Shown: positions 1 to 10,881 of the stretch, in pieces
How positions within the stretch are numbered: position 1 is the first letter of the stretch
Layout of the letters: each line of letters begins with the position of its first letter
Assembly (NCBI GenBank): GCA_024509875.1
Contig: JAMPIV010018780.1
Coordinates: 558,001 to 622,000, forward strand
Direction: 5' to 3'
Length of the DNA: 64,000 bases
From: Oreohelix idahoensis
Taxonomy: Eukaryota > Mollusca > Gastropoda > Stylommatophora > Oreohelicidae
Program-made: the position numbers and the translations under genes
The notes under the pieces: generated by a model
Told to the model about the DNA's origin: nothing
Seen by the model: the letters and a program-made list of their open reading frames with translations, nothing else
The model's database searches: none

Positions 1-719
1 TTGAGTGATACAATAAACAAACACACAAGAAACTTGAACATATATGCCTTATAAAAGAATCTACACACCCCACGGTCACACTAAGTGTGGTCTCTGAAAA
101 AATCTAGAAGAACATTCGACTTGCACCCAAAACACATGCACAGTCAAATCCCCACAAAATTTCTATGATGTACCTCATATCACTATTTTCAAGACCTAAC
201 ATCACTCACAATCCAATCCTACAACAGGATTAAACCCGTGACTTTCTCCCAAGCCACTCAACCACAAGAGTACAAGCTGAGACATACAAACATTAACAAG
301 CACAATCTTCTGACTTCTCTCTACAATCATCAATTGCTCACTGAATAATCTTTCACACATGTTTCTAAACCCTGCCCTTTTCTAGCCAAACATCACTTCT
401 CCCTCTCACACAAGACCAAATAATCTTCACTCAAACGCACAGGAAAAACTATTCTTGAACTGCATGGAGGCTTCACACCTAGAATCAACTTGCTCATGTA
501 GTAAACATCTGAAAACTATCTCACAGATTTATTACTCACATATCGTAAACAAACTCTAACAACAAAGATAAGCCCCACTCTCAGTATCAGTTTGTGACAC
601 GTGCACTAAACATGTCATGTTACCTACCTTTTAAAGAATTATTATAAATCCTTGTTTTTAAAACCTGTTTTTACCTGACTACTTTTATGAGATTACAGTT
701 AATGTTAATCAGAATCGAC
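1..719. other. Unassigned; possible tRNA-like SINE head
   Basis: No coding sequence is recognised. On the minus strand, around 285-215, there is a tRNA-like patch: TGGTTGAGTGGC resembles an A box and GGGTTTAATCC a B box. This suggests an old tRNA-derived SINE, not a functional tRNA, because paired stems do not form well. The rest is plus-strand C-rich, A/C-biased intronic sequence. Confidence 0.3.
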
Positions 720-1080
720 GTCATTGCACTCCGGGCAAACCCATAGGTGCTCAGTCTCCCTCAGCAAATATCGAAGGGTATGAATGCTAATAGTTCCGGT
801 TGCGCACTGGTTGTATACACGGTGGATGCGTCCTCTCATACGTCCATCCCTGCTGGTCTTACGTTTGATGCCAAATTCCAGCACTCTTAGCCTTGATGAT
901 TCATCAATTGCAGTGTCATTCTCTAATAGACGAATAATGAATTGCCCTCAATATTTCTTCCTTATCCATGGCCAATGCACCTTTTATGGGTGCTCTTGAA
1001 GCTAGTCTGTCAGCTCTTTCATTGCCACGTACCCCGGCATGACCAGGACAGTAGATCCATATCAGTTCTAGAAGATGACA
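720..1080 (-). pseudogene. Family D LINE relic, RNase H C-terminal end
   Basis: The minus strand closely matches the 3' coding end of the family D LINE at 46866-47255, sharing the segment that encodes ICPECND, the RDGRMRG stretch and the GHAGVRGNERADRL-like RNase H motif. Stops and frameshifts interrupt it. It is a 5'-truncated retrocopy. Confidence 0.7.
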
Positions 1081-1344
1081 GTATAACCCTTAAACACAGC
1101 AATTCATTAAATGCCTATACAGCAGTAATTTTGAACATCTTTTGTATGGTGTCCTAGCGATGGTTCACATATCTAAGCTCTGCTTCACTTTTCTATGCCA
1201 AGCATTTTTATTTTCGTGGGTAGGTTTTTGTCACATGCATGTTTTTAATGCAGGAGTGGCTTAAGTCTGCTTCTTAAGAGATAGGACAAAAGATCACCCA
1301 CAGGCAAAATCTAGGACACATCCAAAATTTGCCAAGCTAATAGT

Positions 1345-1545
1345 CCAAAGACTAACGGGAAGTTGTGAAAGAGGTGGGCAGCCTCATCATGTACAAGAAA
1401 TTACTACAGAAACAACCACTGCAACGGCATGTGAATGCATGGTCCAGGCTTCCCGCACAGGGACCAGCTACAAAGGTGGCTCCATGCTCCATATGGAGCG
1501 AATAAGAAAATGATGATGATGATGGTGATGATGATGATGATGATG
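1345..1545 (+). repeat. SINE S1 copy
   Basis: This is one of nine similar copies in the window. It has the shared core: GCAGCCTCATCATGT, an ACTACAGAAAC-ACCACTGCAA stretch, GGCTTCC-GCA, CAGCTACAAAGGTGGCTCCATGCTCCAT, and it ends in a (GAT)n run at 1511-1545. The tail of triplets is the family's 3' end. Confidence 0.7.
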
Positions 1546-1576
1546 ACTATTCCAAACACAAAGGGAGAACAAGCAG

Positions 1577-2520
1577 TTTTATTTAAAGGGCTTCTTCTTC
1601 TTCTTCTTCCTCGTTCGCCTTCAGACTTCCACATTTATGACTCTAATAAAAGGCAGTAGTCAACCCAAGGCTCCCAACATCTCCAAACAGTTTTTCGTTG
1701 ACAGAAGTGGGTTGTTGCCATATGCTACTCCGTTCATTACTGTAGGTTGGGCAGTATTGCAGCAGGTGTTCGACTGTCATTGGGCTGGTACCGCAGGTGC
1801 AGAGATCTGTTGCACCAATTTTGTATTTGTGGTACAGATGGTATCTCAATCTGTTGTGACCAGTGCGTAGCCGAAAAATGATGACCTGTTCTTTTCTGGA
1901 TAGTTGATGATATGCATCATTTTTCAAATGTCCCGGGTGCTCTCTTTCCCATTTGGACTTGAATGTAGCCTTTATAGTAGTCTTTGCCGTTGCGTAAGTT
2001 GTCTCTATATCATTTTGTTGTAAGGCACCTCCTTCCTTAGCAAGTCTATCTGCCTCTTCATTTCCTGGTATGTTGCAATGGGCTGGTATCCACTGGATAG
2101 TGCACTTCTTGAAGCATTCGGCCAGTCTTTCAAGGGAGATTATCAGATCTTTCAATCCTTTAGTTTGGTGGCTCTTCAGCGCTGATATTATTGAGAGGGC
2201 ATCTGAAAAGATTACTATCTGTTTTTCTGCCTGTGCTTTGCATTCAATAAGAGTTTCAGCTGCCTGTTTCAGGGCTTCTGCTTCAGCACAGAAGTTATTG
2301 CAGTATTTTCCAGTGGCAATTGCCATAGAGTGAATTCTATTCTTTAATTTTATGAGGATGCCGGCACCCCCATTTTCAACTGCATTTGTTGCCGAACCAT
2401 CAGTATATGCATGTGTCCAAAGCTTTGCTGGAAATGTTTGGTCAATATACTTGGTTGCTATACACTTTCTTTGTGTTTCTGATTTTAATTACGTAAGACT
2501 TTGTCAAGCATCATTTTCAC
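1577..2520 (-). pseudogene. Family C LINE, RNase H domain and 3' end
   Basis: The minus strand encodes an RNase H domain. Its active-site segments are YTDGSATNAVENGGAG, CAEAEALKQA, IFSDALSII and IQWIPAHCNIPGNEEADRLAKEG, followed by a zinc-finger-like end with CTCG and VEHLLQYCP, and a stop at 1643. About 290 codons are open without a frameshift, so the copy is fairly young. The 3' UTR ends CGAACGAGGAAGAAGAAG as a (GAA)n tail at about 1580-1610. It is 5' truncated: no reverse transcriptase is present. Confidence 0.85.
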
Positions 2521-2885
2521 ATACAGACTCAGTGTCTGAGACTGCATGGAAAGCCATCACAAATATTTATGGTTTCTGTTAGGCTAATAGCATAAGTGTC
2601 TAGTTCCCACAGCACCTGGAAGTTTTAATCACTGATGTTCCATAGTAGGCTAGTCTTCTGGTTGTAAAAGATAGTAGCATTGAATCAGTGAGAAAACTCT
2701 CTGCTCAGCATAGTATCCCATATGCCACTGTACCCCTGGCCGCCGACACTGTTACCACTTCTCACCATCATCAGATCTGCTCTCTGACCATAAAAATGTA
2801 CCTGATGCTTCTTTTCTCTTGTTAAGATAATCTGCTTAAGGTATGAAAAGCATAGCAGGCAAAGATGTTCTATGTCATTCAAACC
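2521..2885. other. Unassigned intronic stretch
   Basis: No recognisable gene or element. It may contain decayed upstream sequence of the family C LINE. Confidence 0.3.
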
Positions 2886-3154
2886 GTAACACATTAACTA
2901 CCGCAAGCTGGTTCCACCGGCTTATGAATCTCACCACTATGGCCAAGAGCCGTTCTGACGGTCGATCTATGTTTAGTAATAAAACAAATGAAAAATGTAC
3001 CGAAACACTTTCTGATCTGGTTCAAGATTTTAATTTACTACCGGAAAACAAATTTCCATAGCATAGTTTGTTGTCGTTCCTGGAAAACTGATATATTATA
3101 TTAATATTTTTCAATGTTTCAGGTTAGTTACCAAATTGTGTACAACTGTTTACC

Positions 3155-3560
3155 ATGGCAACAAATGATAGGGCCACAAAAATTGCTCGCACACCTCGCC
3201 TAACTGCTGAACAGGCTAGAAACTTGTTTCAACAATTTATTGATAGATCTAGTGGTGAGGACAACAGTAAAAATAATATGGACATTGATTCAAATAGTGA
3301 TTTTCATAGCAGTGATAACAATAGTAGTGCCAATGCAAGTGGTGATGCTAGTGAAGATATTGTAAGTCCTGGGTCATCAGTGGCCCGTAAAAGAGCAACA
3401 ACCTCAGTTAGAGTTACAAATGGTGCAGAAAATAATGCAACTAAAGAAAGAGAACAACGGCAGCAAGTTAATGAGGATGAAACAACAAATAATTTTTGTT
3501 TCGTTCTAAGTCGTGAACCAGATCTGGATCCAAATCTTCAGATTTTTTGGAAGTGGTGTA
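3155..3560 (+). pseudogene. PiggyBac-like transposase N-terminal fragment
   Basis: The ORF starts MATNDRATKIARTPRLTAEQ and continues with an acidic Ser/Asn/Asp-rich region (DIDSNSDFHSSDNNSSANAS), typical of the disordered N-terminus of piggyBac transposases. The catalytic DDD domain is missing: the frame runs into LINE sequence at about 3562. Homologous start regions occur at about 4158 and 7712. Confidence 0.6.
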
Positions 3561-3561
3561 G

Positions 3562-4023
3562 GTGTGATTATGCAAGTTACTAATAGTGACAGCTTACAGA
3601 ATGCTCTTGTGCCTGAAGACTGGCTGCATAGTTACCTACGACCACTTCCTAAACCAGGTAAAGACCCCAGGCTTCTCAGCAGCTACAGAATTATTACAAT
3701 GCAGAATGTCTATGGTAAACTACTAGAAAAGATAGTAGCACGAAACATAATGAACCACCTCAAAAATGCACAGATCCTACCTGATACTCTCAGCAGCTAT
3801 AGGCCCATGAAAGTATCATGGGGTAACGCTGGAACTTTTGCTTATGATGTATATGAGGGGTTCCAGGATAAGCGAGAAACGGTTGCGGTAGCAATTGACT
3901 TAGAGGATGCTTATAACAGTGTGAACTTTGCAAGATTAATAAACTGTGTAATGGCTTGCGGTGTTAACCCTTGGCTTACAAGGTGGATAGCAGCTGCCTT
4001 AACTGAGAGGTTAGTAGCATTTT
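3562..4023 (+). pseudogene. Family D LINE fragment, reverse transcriptase N-terminal part
   Basis: The frame encodes PEDWLHSYLRPLPKPGKDP, YGKLLEKIVARNI, AIDLEDAYNSVNF and WIAAALTER. The last part matches the family D LINE at 48480-48600. Both ends are abrupt and lie inside piggyBac sequence, with no LINE tail, so this is an internal fragment carried within the transposon. Confidence 0.75.
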
Positions 4024-5050
4024 GATTTATCACAAGAAGTCATTTTCAAAATGTGGACTGTTGTTGAGTTTGTAAAATTAATATTATATTCATATTTTTC
4101 TTCTTTCTATGTTAGTTACCAAACTATGTGAAATTGTTTACGACAGCAACTTGCGATATGGTAAAAAGAAAGCCCACTCTTATGCCTCGCCTAACTGTTG
4201 AACAGGCTAAAAACATGTTCCAATAGTTATTTGATAGGTCTAGCTATGACGAGAACAGTGAAAACTTCGTGGACAGTGCTTCAAATATTAATTTTGATAT
4301 CAGCGATAACAACAGTAGTGATGATGCAAGCTGTAATGACAGTGAAGATACTGCAAGTCACAATACATTTTTATTACATTGGTTGTCTCAAAAAGCCCTA
4401 TCTGCAACGAAAGACCGTTTTAGTCTGTGCTGCACACATGGTCCTTCAAGCAAAAAATACTGACGTCATGACGTACTGTAAATAAAATATAGATATTGTA
4501 TTTTTTCAAATGTGTTTTTTTTCAAAGTTTTTGCAATTTTTATCAAGTGGAGTGGATGTGATTAACCATGTTACTGATAGTGTAAATATTAGTCAATCTG
4601 TGTGTTCTGCTATTTTTTCTTATTATTGAATATACAACCTGATAATCTCCAAGTGAATGACATTATATGCCTAAGAAAATAAGAATATGTTGGCATGTTG
4701 AGAAGTTTGAACAATTTTTAATGCTTTTTTTGTCTCCCAATCATACTATATTATTTTTTAAATGTTTCATAACTTACAAATATACCATTCTTTTAGCTTG
4801 TTATAACAGAACATTCATTCGTCTTCAAAATTACAAATCATTCACCAAAATCTATTAAAAATTAAGAAACCTACAGCTTAATGTGTACATACACCTTGAG
4901 GGTTAAAAAAATTCAGCAAAAATTAATTACGCCACAGCATGTTTTTCAATTCAGTGGTTGATGTGTTAAAAAAAGCATGCTTTTGCATTAGGACCAGATA
5001 GAAATGTAGTTTTGTTTTGCTGGCAATAATTAAGAGGCTAAAGAACAAAC

Positions 5051-5246
5051 CTCATGATTTCTTAAGAAGTCCAGAAAATCTTTCATGGAGTTGATGACCA
5101 TAGAACGAAGATGCAGGGACATCAGTGATGCAACACATGCAAAGAATTCTTGAACAAGTTCAGTGCTGTCATACTCTCCTGGGGGAACTAAGTCTTGCCA
5201 CAACTCCTTGTAATCCACGAACAGTTTGGCACAAGTTGGGATCCAG
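5051..5246 (-). CDS. Dynein heavy chain exon 10
   Basis: This 196-nt exon has acceptor TTTGCCCAG and donor GTTTGT. It encodes WIPTCAKLFVDYKELW, then VQEFFACVASLMSLHLRSM and DFLDFLRNHE, ending in phase 0. The (A/S)-LMS-(H/Q)LR-(M/L)VINS block is strongly conserved in DNAH3/7/12. This is the last dynein exon in the window; the next lies below base 1 or was not recognised. Confidence 0.9.
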
Positions 5247-5499
5247 CTGGGCAAATTATAACAGACAATAAAACATTTGTAATTATGAAAAAGTGATGCC
5301 GGTAGTTACCAGAACTTTTTTGCATGGAGGCATATCTGGAGTCATCCTTATATGACCACCAGCTATGCACAATGCTACACTGTATGTACGTGGAAATGAA
5401 CCTGTGTCTGTGAGGCTTATTACATCTTCATTGATTCTTGAAATCATTCACACAGTTCCAGGGATTTCCCCTGTGGTGAAACTTGTTGAGAACCCAGCA

Positions 5500-5790
5500 T
5501 TGCACACTAAGCTTGGAGAAGTCATTTGAGCCCCAGGCATAGTTCATTGGCTTTGACTTGGTTGACTGCATGCAGAAGGATCTCACTATGGACCCAGTGA
5601 CAGGCAGGGGAAGCTGAGAAGTGGCTCTGTGCAGGACGTGACAATTCCTTGGGAGAGCCCAGAACCAGAGTACAGTATTTTAGCTCTGCATAGATGGAGA
5701 ACCCCCTTGGATGGCAGGGAATGCACAATATGCCACGCACTTCTTACTCCTAGCTTGGGACCAGATGTGACGATCTTTTAAATGCAAGCC
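5500..5790 (-). repeat. Dispersed repeat R1
   Basis: The sequence is the reverse complement of a segment at 57185-57430, with shared blocks around GACTGCATGCAGAAGGATCTCAC, CAGAACCAGAG and AATGCACAATATGCC. No coding capacity or terminal repeats were recognised. It is an old dispersed repeat of unknown class. Confidence 0.55.
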
Positions 5791-6003
5791 AAGCTGGAGA
5801 AACTGGAGTTTATGACTTCAACTCAACACGTTTCAGAATGGCAGAAAAGCCACAGGAAAAGCCTAGATCTACAGTGTAGATAATACCAAGGAGTCTTCAA
5901 CTTGGTATTGGCTGCTAAAGAGCGAGAAGCTCAGCAGCCCTAGTTCAACAACAACAGCAACAAACCAGAACTTTCACAACCAATCACTTCTCTCATTTAG
6001 ACA

Positions 6004-6215
6004 TCATCATTTTCCTTTGTGCTCCTTACAGAGCATGGAGTAATGTCCCCTTACAGGAAGTCTGCACCAAGCAGTCACATGATCTTACAGTGGTAGTTGC
6101 TGTGGCTATATCTTTTACACAATGAGGATGCCAGCCTCACACACAACATCATATTAGTCTTTATACGACAAGCCTGAGGGTGCATTAGTCCTATACTGTC
6201 TTCATAGGTAAAAAG
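6004..6215 (-). repeat. SINE S1 copy
   Basis: A reverse-oriented copy of the S1 family starts with CATCATCATTTTCCTTTGTGCTCC at the triplet-tail end and extends through GAGGATGCCAGCCTCA. It is moderately diverged. Confidence 0.65.
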
Positions 6216-6244
6216 ATCAAGGATCCTGTTACATGCCCATTGAG

Positions 6245-6485
6245 GCATGCTGGGAATATGGTGTTAGGCCCATATTTTCTTGACCATCGGCACACTAGGG
6301 GTGATGTGGTCAGCATCAAGCCAGCCGCCTTAACCTTCCCAGAGTTGCTCTGGTACCCAATTCATGAGGCTGGGTCGACCCCGGAGCCGTTTGCGGTCTA
6401 AAAAATCCCAACTCAACTGAGGATCGAACCATGGACCACCGAGCTAGGAAGCCAGTGCACTAACCACTGTGCTACCACAGCTCCA
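6245..6485 (-). repeat. tRNA-derived SINE
   Basis: On the minus strand the 5' head reads GGAGCTGTGGTAGCACAGTG, with an A-box-like TGGTAGCACAGTGG and a B box GGTTCGATCC at 6430-6421, spaced as in a tRNA gene. The body then diverges from any tRNA. This is a Pol III-type SINE, not a tRNA gene. Confidence 0.65.
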
Positions 6486-6684
6486 CTTTCTTCATAGACT
6501 ACTAGGAATGTCATTGTGCTGTAGACATAAACAACAAAACGAGATGATTACAATTAAAAAGGTTACAAATATGAAAACGTAAAAATAGAAGGTATTTACA
6601 ATAATTTCTGCAATACAAGAACAGGCTTTGCATTCACTCTCATATCTAGAGGCACAAAGATCAGCACCTAACATTGCAACATAC

Positions 6685-6810
6685 GTTTTTCTGAGATACT
6701 CATGAGATTCCCAGCACTGCGTCTTGACAAGTGACTCAAACTCTGCTGGCAGGAGGGGTAGATCAGCTGCTGCCAGTTTTTTTATGCTTACAAAGCGCAG
6801 GTGGCAAAAC
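6685..6810 (-). CDS. Dynein heavy chain exon 9
   Basis: This 126-nt exon has acceptor AAATGCAG and donor GTATGT, phase 2 in and out. It encodes FCHLRFVSIKKLAAADLP through ESHEYLRK. It continues the LWFNE of exon 8 and joins T-WIPTCAKLF of exon 10. The open frame runs past the donor, but the conserved WIPTC continuation fixes the donor at 6684. Confidence 0.85.
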
Positions 6811-7062
6811 CTGCATTTAAAAAAAAAAAATTATATACTGAAGCACATTAAAAATGCACCACCTGTATAATCCAGGAACAGAGTGTGAAATGTAAATATA
6901 AGAGTTTACAAGTTTACATATTTGGAATCTTTATTCATTTTCCTATGAATCCATGCTGGTCATTAATTTGTACATTTGATTGTTATGAAATTCATTGCAT
7001 TCTGTGCAGGCAAGGGAGAAAACCAAAAATGCAACCAATAAAAAAATTCATTCACACTATCC

Positions 7063-8766
7063 TCAGTATCTGGTATGTCCACCGTGTGCTTGCAAACAAG
7101 CTTGGCAGCGGCTCCACATGGAACGCACAAGTCTCTGAAGGAAATTCTGGGGAATCATGTCTCATTCACGTGTAAGAGCACCTTCGAGCTGTTGCAGATT
7201 AGCTGGAGAACCTTGCCTGTAGACTCTGCGTCCAAGCTCGTCCCACAGATGTTCTATAGGGGACATGTCTGGTGATAGGGCAGGCCAATCAATCGTCACA
7301 ATGTTCTGCTGCTGTAGATATTGCTGCATAATGCATGCGGTGTGCGCACGTGCGTTATCCTGCTGGAGAATCTGCAAGTCTGGATAATTTGTGAACGTAG
7401 GAGTAGCCAATGCATCCAGAACATCATCTCGATATGTCACAGCATTAACTCATTAACTACCGCAAGCCGCTGTCAGCGGCTCACAACATAATCACATTTG
7501 GACCACAAGCCGCTCAGGGCGCCAATCTAATTTTAGTAATAAAATGAATGAAAAATGTACTGAAACACTCTCTGATCTGGTTCGAGATTTTAAGTTGCCA
7601 CCGGAAAACAAATTCCCAAAGCATGGTTGTTGTAGAACACTGAAAAATTGATATTATGTTCATATTTTTCAGCGTTTTGGGTTAGTTACCAAATCGTGTA
7701 AAACTGTTTACCATGGCAACTAGTGCTAGGACTACAAAAAATGCGTGTACATCTCATCTAACGGCTGAATAGGATAGAAACATGTTTCAACAATTGACTG
7801 AAAGATCTAGCGACGAGGACAAGAGTGAAAACGGTGTGCACATTGATTGAAATTGTGATTTTGATAGAGATGGGGCGCAAGCAGTTATAATTGTGAAAAT
7901 ATTGCAAGTCCTCGGCCATCGGAGGGCCGTTAAATAGCAACAACTTCTATTAGAGTTGCAACCAATGTTTATTGCAATAGTACATTCATTTATCTTTAAA
8001 ATGACGTGTAATTCATACAAATCTGTAAACAATTACGAAAACTACAGCTTACTTTGTGCAAACACCTACAGGATGAAAATGGGAAAAAAATTTAATTCGG
8101 CCACAGTGTGTTTTTTAATTCGGTAGTTAATGTGTTAACATTTCCACGGAAGACGTGAAGAGGCAAGCGATGGTGAAAACTGAATCCTCCCCAAATGTGA
8201 ATACTGCCACCTCCAAATCGGTTGTGCTGACGAACACAGCAATCTGCAAAGCGCTCTCCACACCATCGCCAAATCCGCATATGTCCATCAGCAAAGGATA
8301 TGTTGAATCTGCTCTAGTCTGTGAATAGGACAGCATTCCACTGCAGTCTAGTCCATCTGACATGCTGCTCTGCCTATTGCAGGCGCTGCTGACGATGTCT
8401 GTGAGTCAAGTTTGGCCCAACATAAGGTCGTCTTGCAGTAAGGCCTGTATCTCTGAGTCGTCGTATGACTGTCATTCGAGAGACTTGACCACCTCTACCC
8501 ACTATTGCTCTTGCTGTTTGACTTGCCGGGAGAGAACGATTCCTTAGGTGACTCAGCACAATATGACGATTTTGCGCAGGGGTAGTAACTCGTGGTTGGC
8601 CACTCCGAAGTCTATCCCGGGCACTGCCAGTGGTTCCGTAACGTTCATTGAGACGTACAATAGTGCTTTTGTGGCAATACATCCTTCTGGCAATGGCCCG
8701 CAAGCTCATTCCAGTCTCCAACATACCAATGGCCCGTTGGCGGTTGTTTTCAGATAGTCGTGGCAT
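7063..8766 (-). pseudogene. Tc1-like transposase pseudogene
   Basis: Translation starts MPRLSENNRQRAIGMLETG with helix-turn-helix motifs (SLRAIARRM, TVIRRLRDTG). The catalytic parts are FTD, LQQDNARAHTA and SPDMSPIEHLW. The second Asp and the Glu are separated by 34 residues (DD34E). Stops interrupt it after RQQRLQ, directly after FTD, and at LTRE-stop near 7168. A piggyBac derivative lies between GNV and NAVTYRDD at a TTAA and does not otherwise change the frame. The gene is dead. Confidence 0.85.
7445..8138 (+). mobile_element. PiggyBac derivative with TTAA target duplication
   Basis: TTAA occurs on both sides (7445-7448 and 8135-8138). The termini are inverted repeats, CTCATTAACTACCG on the left and CGGTAGTTAATGTG on the right. 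The interior keeps a decayed transposase start (MATSARTTK at 7712) and the 3' non-coding end, but the catalytic core is deleted. It could move only with a transposase supplied in trans. Confidence 0.85.
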
Positions 8767-9061
8767 TTCAAGCACATGTACTGGGTGTTTTGTCTCAACG
8801 GCCTTTTTATACCGAGTATACTGCCACAACGCATACTCATTTTCAGGGTCATAGCTGTTGGGAATCGTGTTGCACATATAACTTTCATTGTTTTCAAGTA
8901 GTCTGTACACAAACCCGTGGGTTGAATCATGCACTTTCCATTCCAGCAGCCATTCGCTCTCTACCTCATGACAAACACGGGGAAAATCTATTCCCACACT
9001 TTGTTTTTCCAGCTTCTCGGAATCAGTATATATAATAGTGGTGCGTTTTTAATGTGCGTCA

Positions 9062-9090
9062 GTATATATATATATATATATATACATATA
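9062..9090. repeat. (TA)n microsatellite
   Basis: A run of about 14 TA units joins the end of the Tc1 element to the mariner. It supplies TA target sites for both. Confidence 0.8.
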
Positions 9091-10420
9091 CGAGGGACGG
9101 TCAAAAAGTAATGCCTCGTAATTTTTAATTTCATTCAATAGGCAAGAAAACAGATAAAATTCACATTGAAATGTAGCCCCAAGTCTGAACTTCAAAAATT
9201 TATTTCTCAATGTAGTTTCCGTTATTTGTTACAGTTTTTGTCCATCTTCTCACAAGGGCATGTATCCTCGCACGGTAAAAATTTGTCCTTTTTCCTAAAC
9301 CACTGGCATATGGCGCGTTTAAGGGTCTCGGTGTCCTCAAAGTGATGTCCGCGAAGATCTTCTTTCAGTGGTCCAAACAGATGGAAGTCAGAAGGTGCAA
9401 GATCGGGACTGTAAGGGGGATGTGGTAATAATGTCCAGCCAAATTCTGCAATCGCATCAATGGTGCGTTTAGCGGTGTGTGGCGTGGCATTATCGTGCAA
9501 CAGTAGTGCAGTTCTCTGATCTTTTAATGGGTAAAGTCGCTGAAGACGACCTCTAAGCTTCTTCAAAGTTTCAATGTAACGGTCTGCATTCACCTGTTCC
9601 AAGAAGTCAAGAAGAATCACACCATTCTCATCCCAAAACACGGAGGCCATAACTTTCCCTACAGATGGTGAACTTTTGAACTTCTTTCTTGTCGGCGATG
9701 TTGTGTGTTGCCATTCCATTGACTGCCTCTTGGATTCTGGTTAAAAAAAAATGAACCCAAGTCTCATCACCTGTCACAATATTCGATAAAAACTCTTCTC
9801 CTTCAGTTTCGTAACGGTGCCGGAGGTTGATGGCTATGGTTTTCCTTGTTTCTTTATGTCTGTCTGTCAACATTCTGGGTACCCACCGTGCACACACTTT
9901 GGAATAACCCAGGTCTTTAATGATGTTCTGGACACTGCCTTTACTAATGGACAACATGGAAGAAAGTTCATCCAGTGTTACCCGACAGTCACCACGAATG
10001 ATGCCATCAACTCGATGAATGTTGTGTGGAGTCACTGCGGTAGACGGACGGCCAGTCCGCTTTGCGTCAGCCATTGAGGATTGACCTACTTCAGCTTCGT
10101 CACAACGATGTACCCAACGTCGGACAGTGCTAACATCCACTGTTGAATCTCCATAAACATTCTTCAAACGTTCGTGGATGCGAATTGGGGTCTCACCTTC
10201 AGCATTGAGGAATTCTATGACATAACGTTGTTTTAACCGAACGTCTTTGGCAGCCATTTTTAAACTGTTACAGTGGTGCCACCTGTTACTGAAACAGGTT
10301 GGTAATGCTAAACAGTGCAGAAGAGTGTTTGAGGAATCCTGCTAAATTTACAAATTACACACCGATGCAGTATTTACATACATTAAAAAATAGGAGGCAT
10401 TACTTTTTTACCTTACCTCA
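9091..10420 (-). mobile_element. Mariner transposon (DD34D)
   Basis: The left end is CGAGGGACGGTCAAAAAGTA and the right end is the complement of TACTTTTTTACCTTACCTCA. These are imperfect inverted repeats flanked by TA (9089-9090 and 10421-10422). The length of 1330 bp is standard for mariner. Confidence 0.88.
9222..10257 (-). pseudogene. Mariner transposase, one frameshift
   Basis: The frame starts MAAKDVRLKQRYVIEFL and has two helix-turn-helix motifs, including the IRIHERLKNVYGDSTVDVST segment. The catalytic parts are VTGDETWVH, LLHDNATPHTAKR and YSPDLAPSDFHLF, with 34 residues between the second and third Asp. A frameshift in the A-run near 9738-9748, just after ETWVHFF, splits the gene; apart from this it is open, so only recently inactivated. 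Related to SETMAR-type mariner transposases. Confidence 0.88.
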
Positions 10421-10563
10421 TATATAAATACATAAACATCACTTCAAGCTGATTATATTTTACACGAAGACTGTGCATTGTTAGAAAGAAAATTATCCAA
10501 TTAATCCATTTACGTTGCAACAAAATTTAAATTAACTCAATTATGAGCTTATTTTTTTTGTAT

Positions 10564-10869
10564 TTCTTCTTCTTCCTCGTTCGTCCTGAAAAGGACGGTG
10601 GTTGCGTTGTGTCTGTTTACGCCTAAGCTGTGATATCTGCACCTTTCGGTCGACACATCCGACTTCTGCACGGCATTTTTTAGGACCGGGTTTGCCTTCC
10701 CATTGCGATCCACACTCACTCAGCCAGACTGCACTGCTGCAGACTGTTTCCAGGACCACCACGTAGAGGTGGAGTGCGGTCTTGACCAGCTCTGATTCGC
10801 TGGTCCTGACGCAGGCAGTCAAGCTATGAGTCGCTGACTGCGTTCTCTATTGCTGCGTCTTTAGGTCCC
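10564..10869 (-). mobile_element. SINE S2 copy with target duplication
   Basis: A 306-bp body is flanked by TTTTTTGTATTT at 10552-10563 and 10870-10881. On the minus strand it begins GGGACCTAAAGACGCAGC and ends CGAACGAGGAAGAAGAAG. The same tail ends the family C LINE at 1577. I see no clear Pol III box in the head. Confidence 0.85.
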
Positions 10870-10881
10870 TTTTTTGTATTT

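Larger units (their letters stand above)
2886..4969 (+). mobile_element. Composite piggyBac-type element
   Basis: The left end reads ACACATTAACTACCGCAAG after GTAA (a decayed TTAA), and the right end reads TTCAGTGGTTGATGTG before TTAA at 4966-4969. These match the ends of the smaller element at 7449-8134. Inside are an N-terminal transposase-like ORF (3155-3560), a piece of family D LINE (3562-4023), then a second partial copy of the same piggyBac (about 4030-4969) with its own start region and a cysteine-rich C-terminal remnant near 4420-4480. The element is non-functional. Confidence 0.65.
6834..9066 (-). mobile_element. Tc1-like transposon (DD34E), interrupted by piggyBac
   Basis: Terminal inverted repeats of about 30 bp are visible: ACTGAAGCACATTAAAAATG on the left and the complement of GTGCGTTTTTAATGTGCGTC on the right, next to TA. 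Removing the piggyBac insertion (7449-8134 plus one TTAA) leaves about 1.54 kb, normal for Tc1 elements. The single gene on the minus strand encodes the transposase. It sits in intron 8 of the dynein gene. Confidence 0.85.

Noticed and set aside
1..5050. Further dynein exons after exon 10
   Set aside because: I looked for the continuation after FLRNHE on the minus strand and found only LINE and piggyBac sequence.
6421..6485. A tRNA gene on the minus strand
   Set aside because: A and B boxes are present but the acceptor and anticodon stems do not pair, and non-tRNA sequence follows. It is a SINE head.
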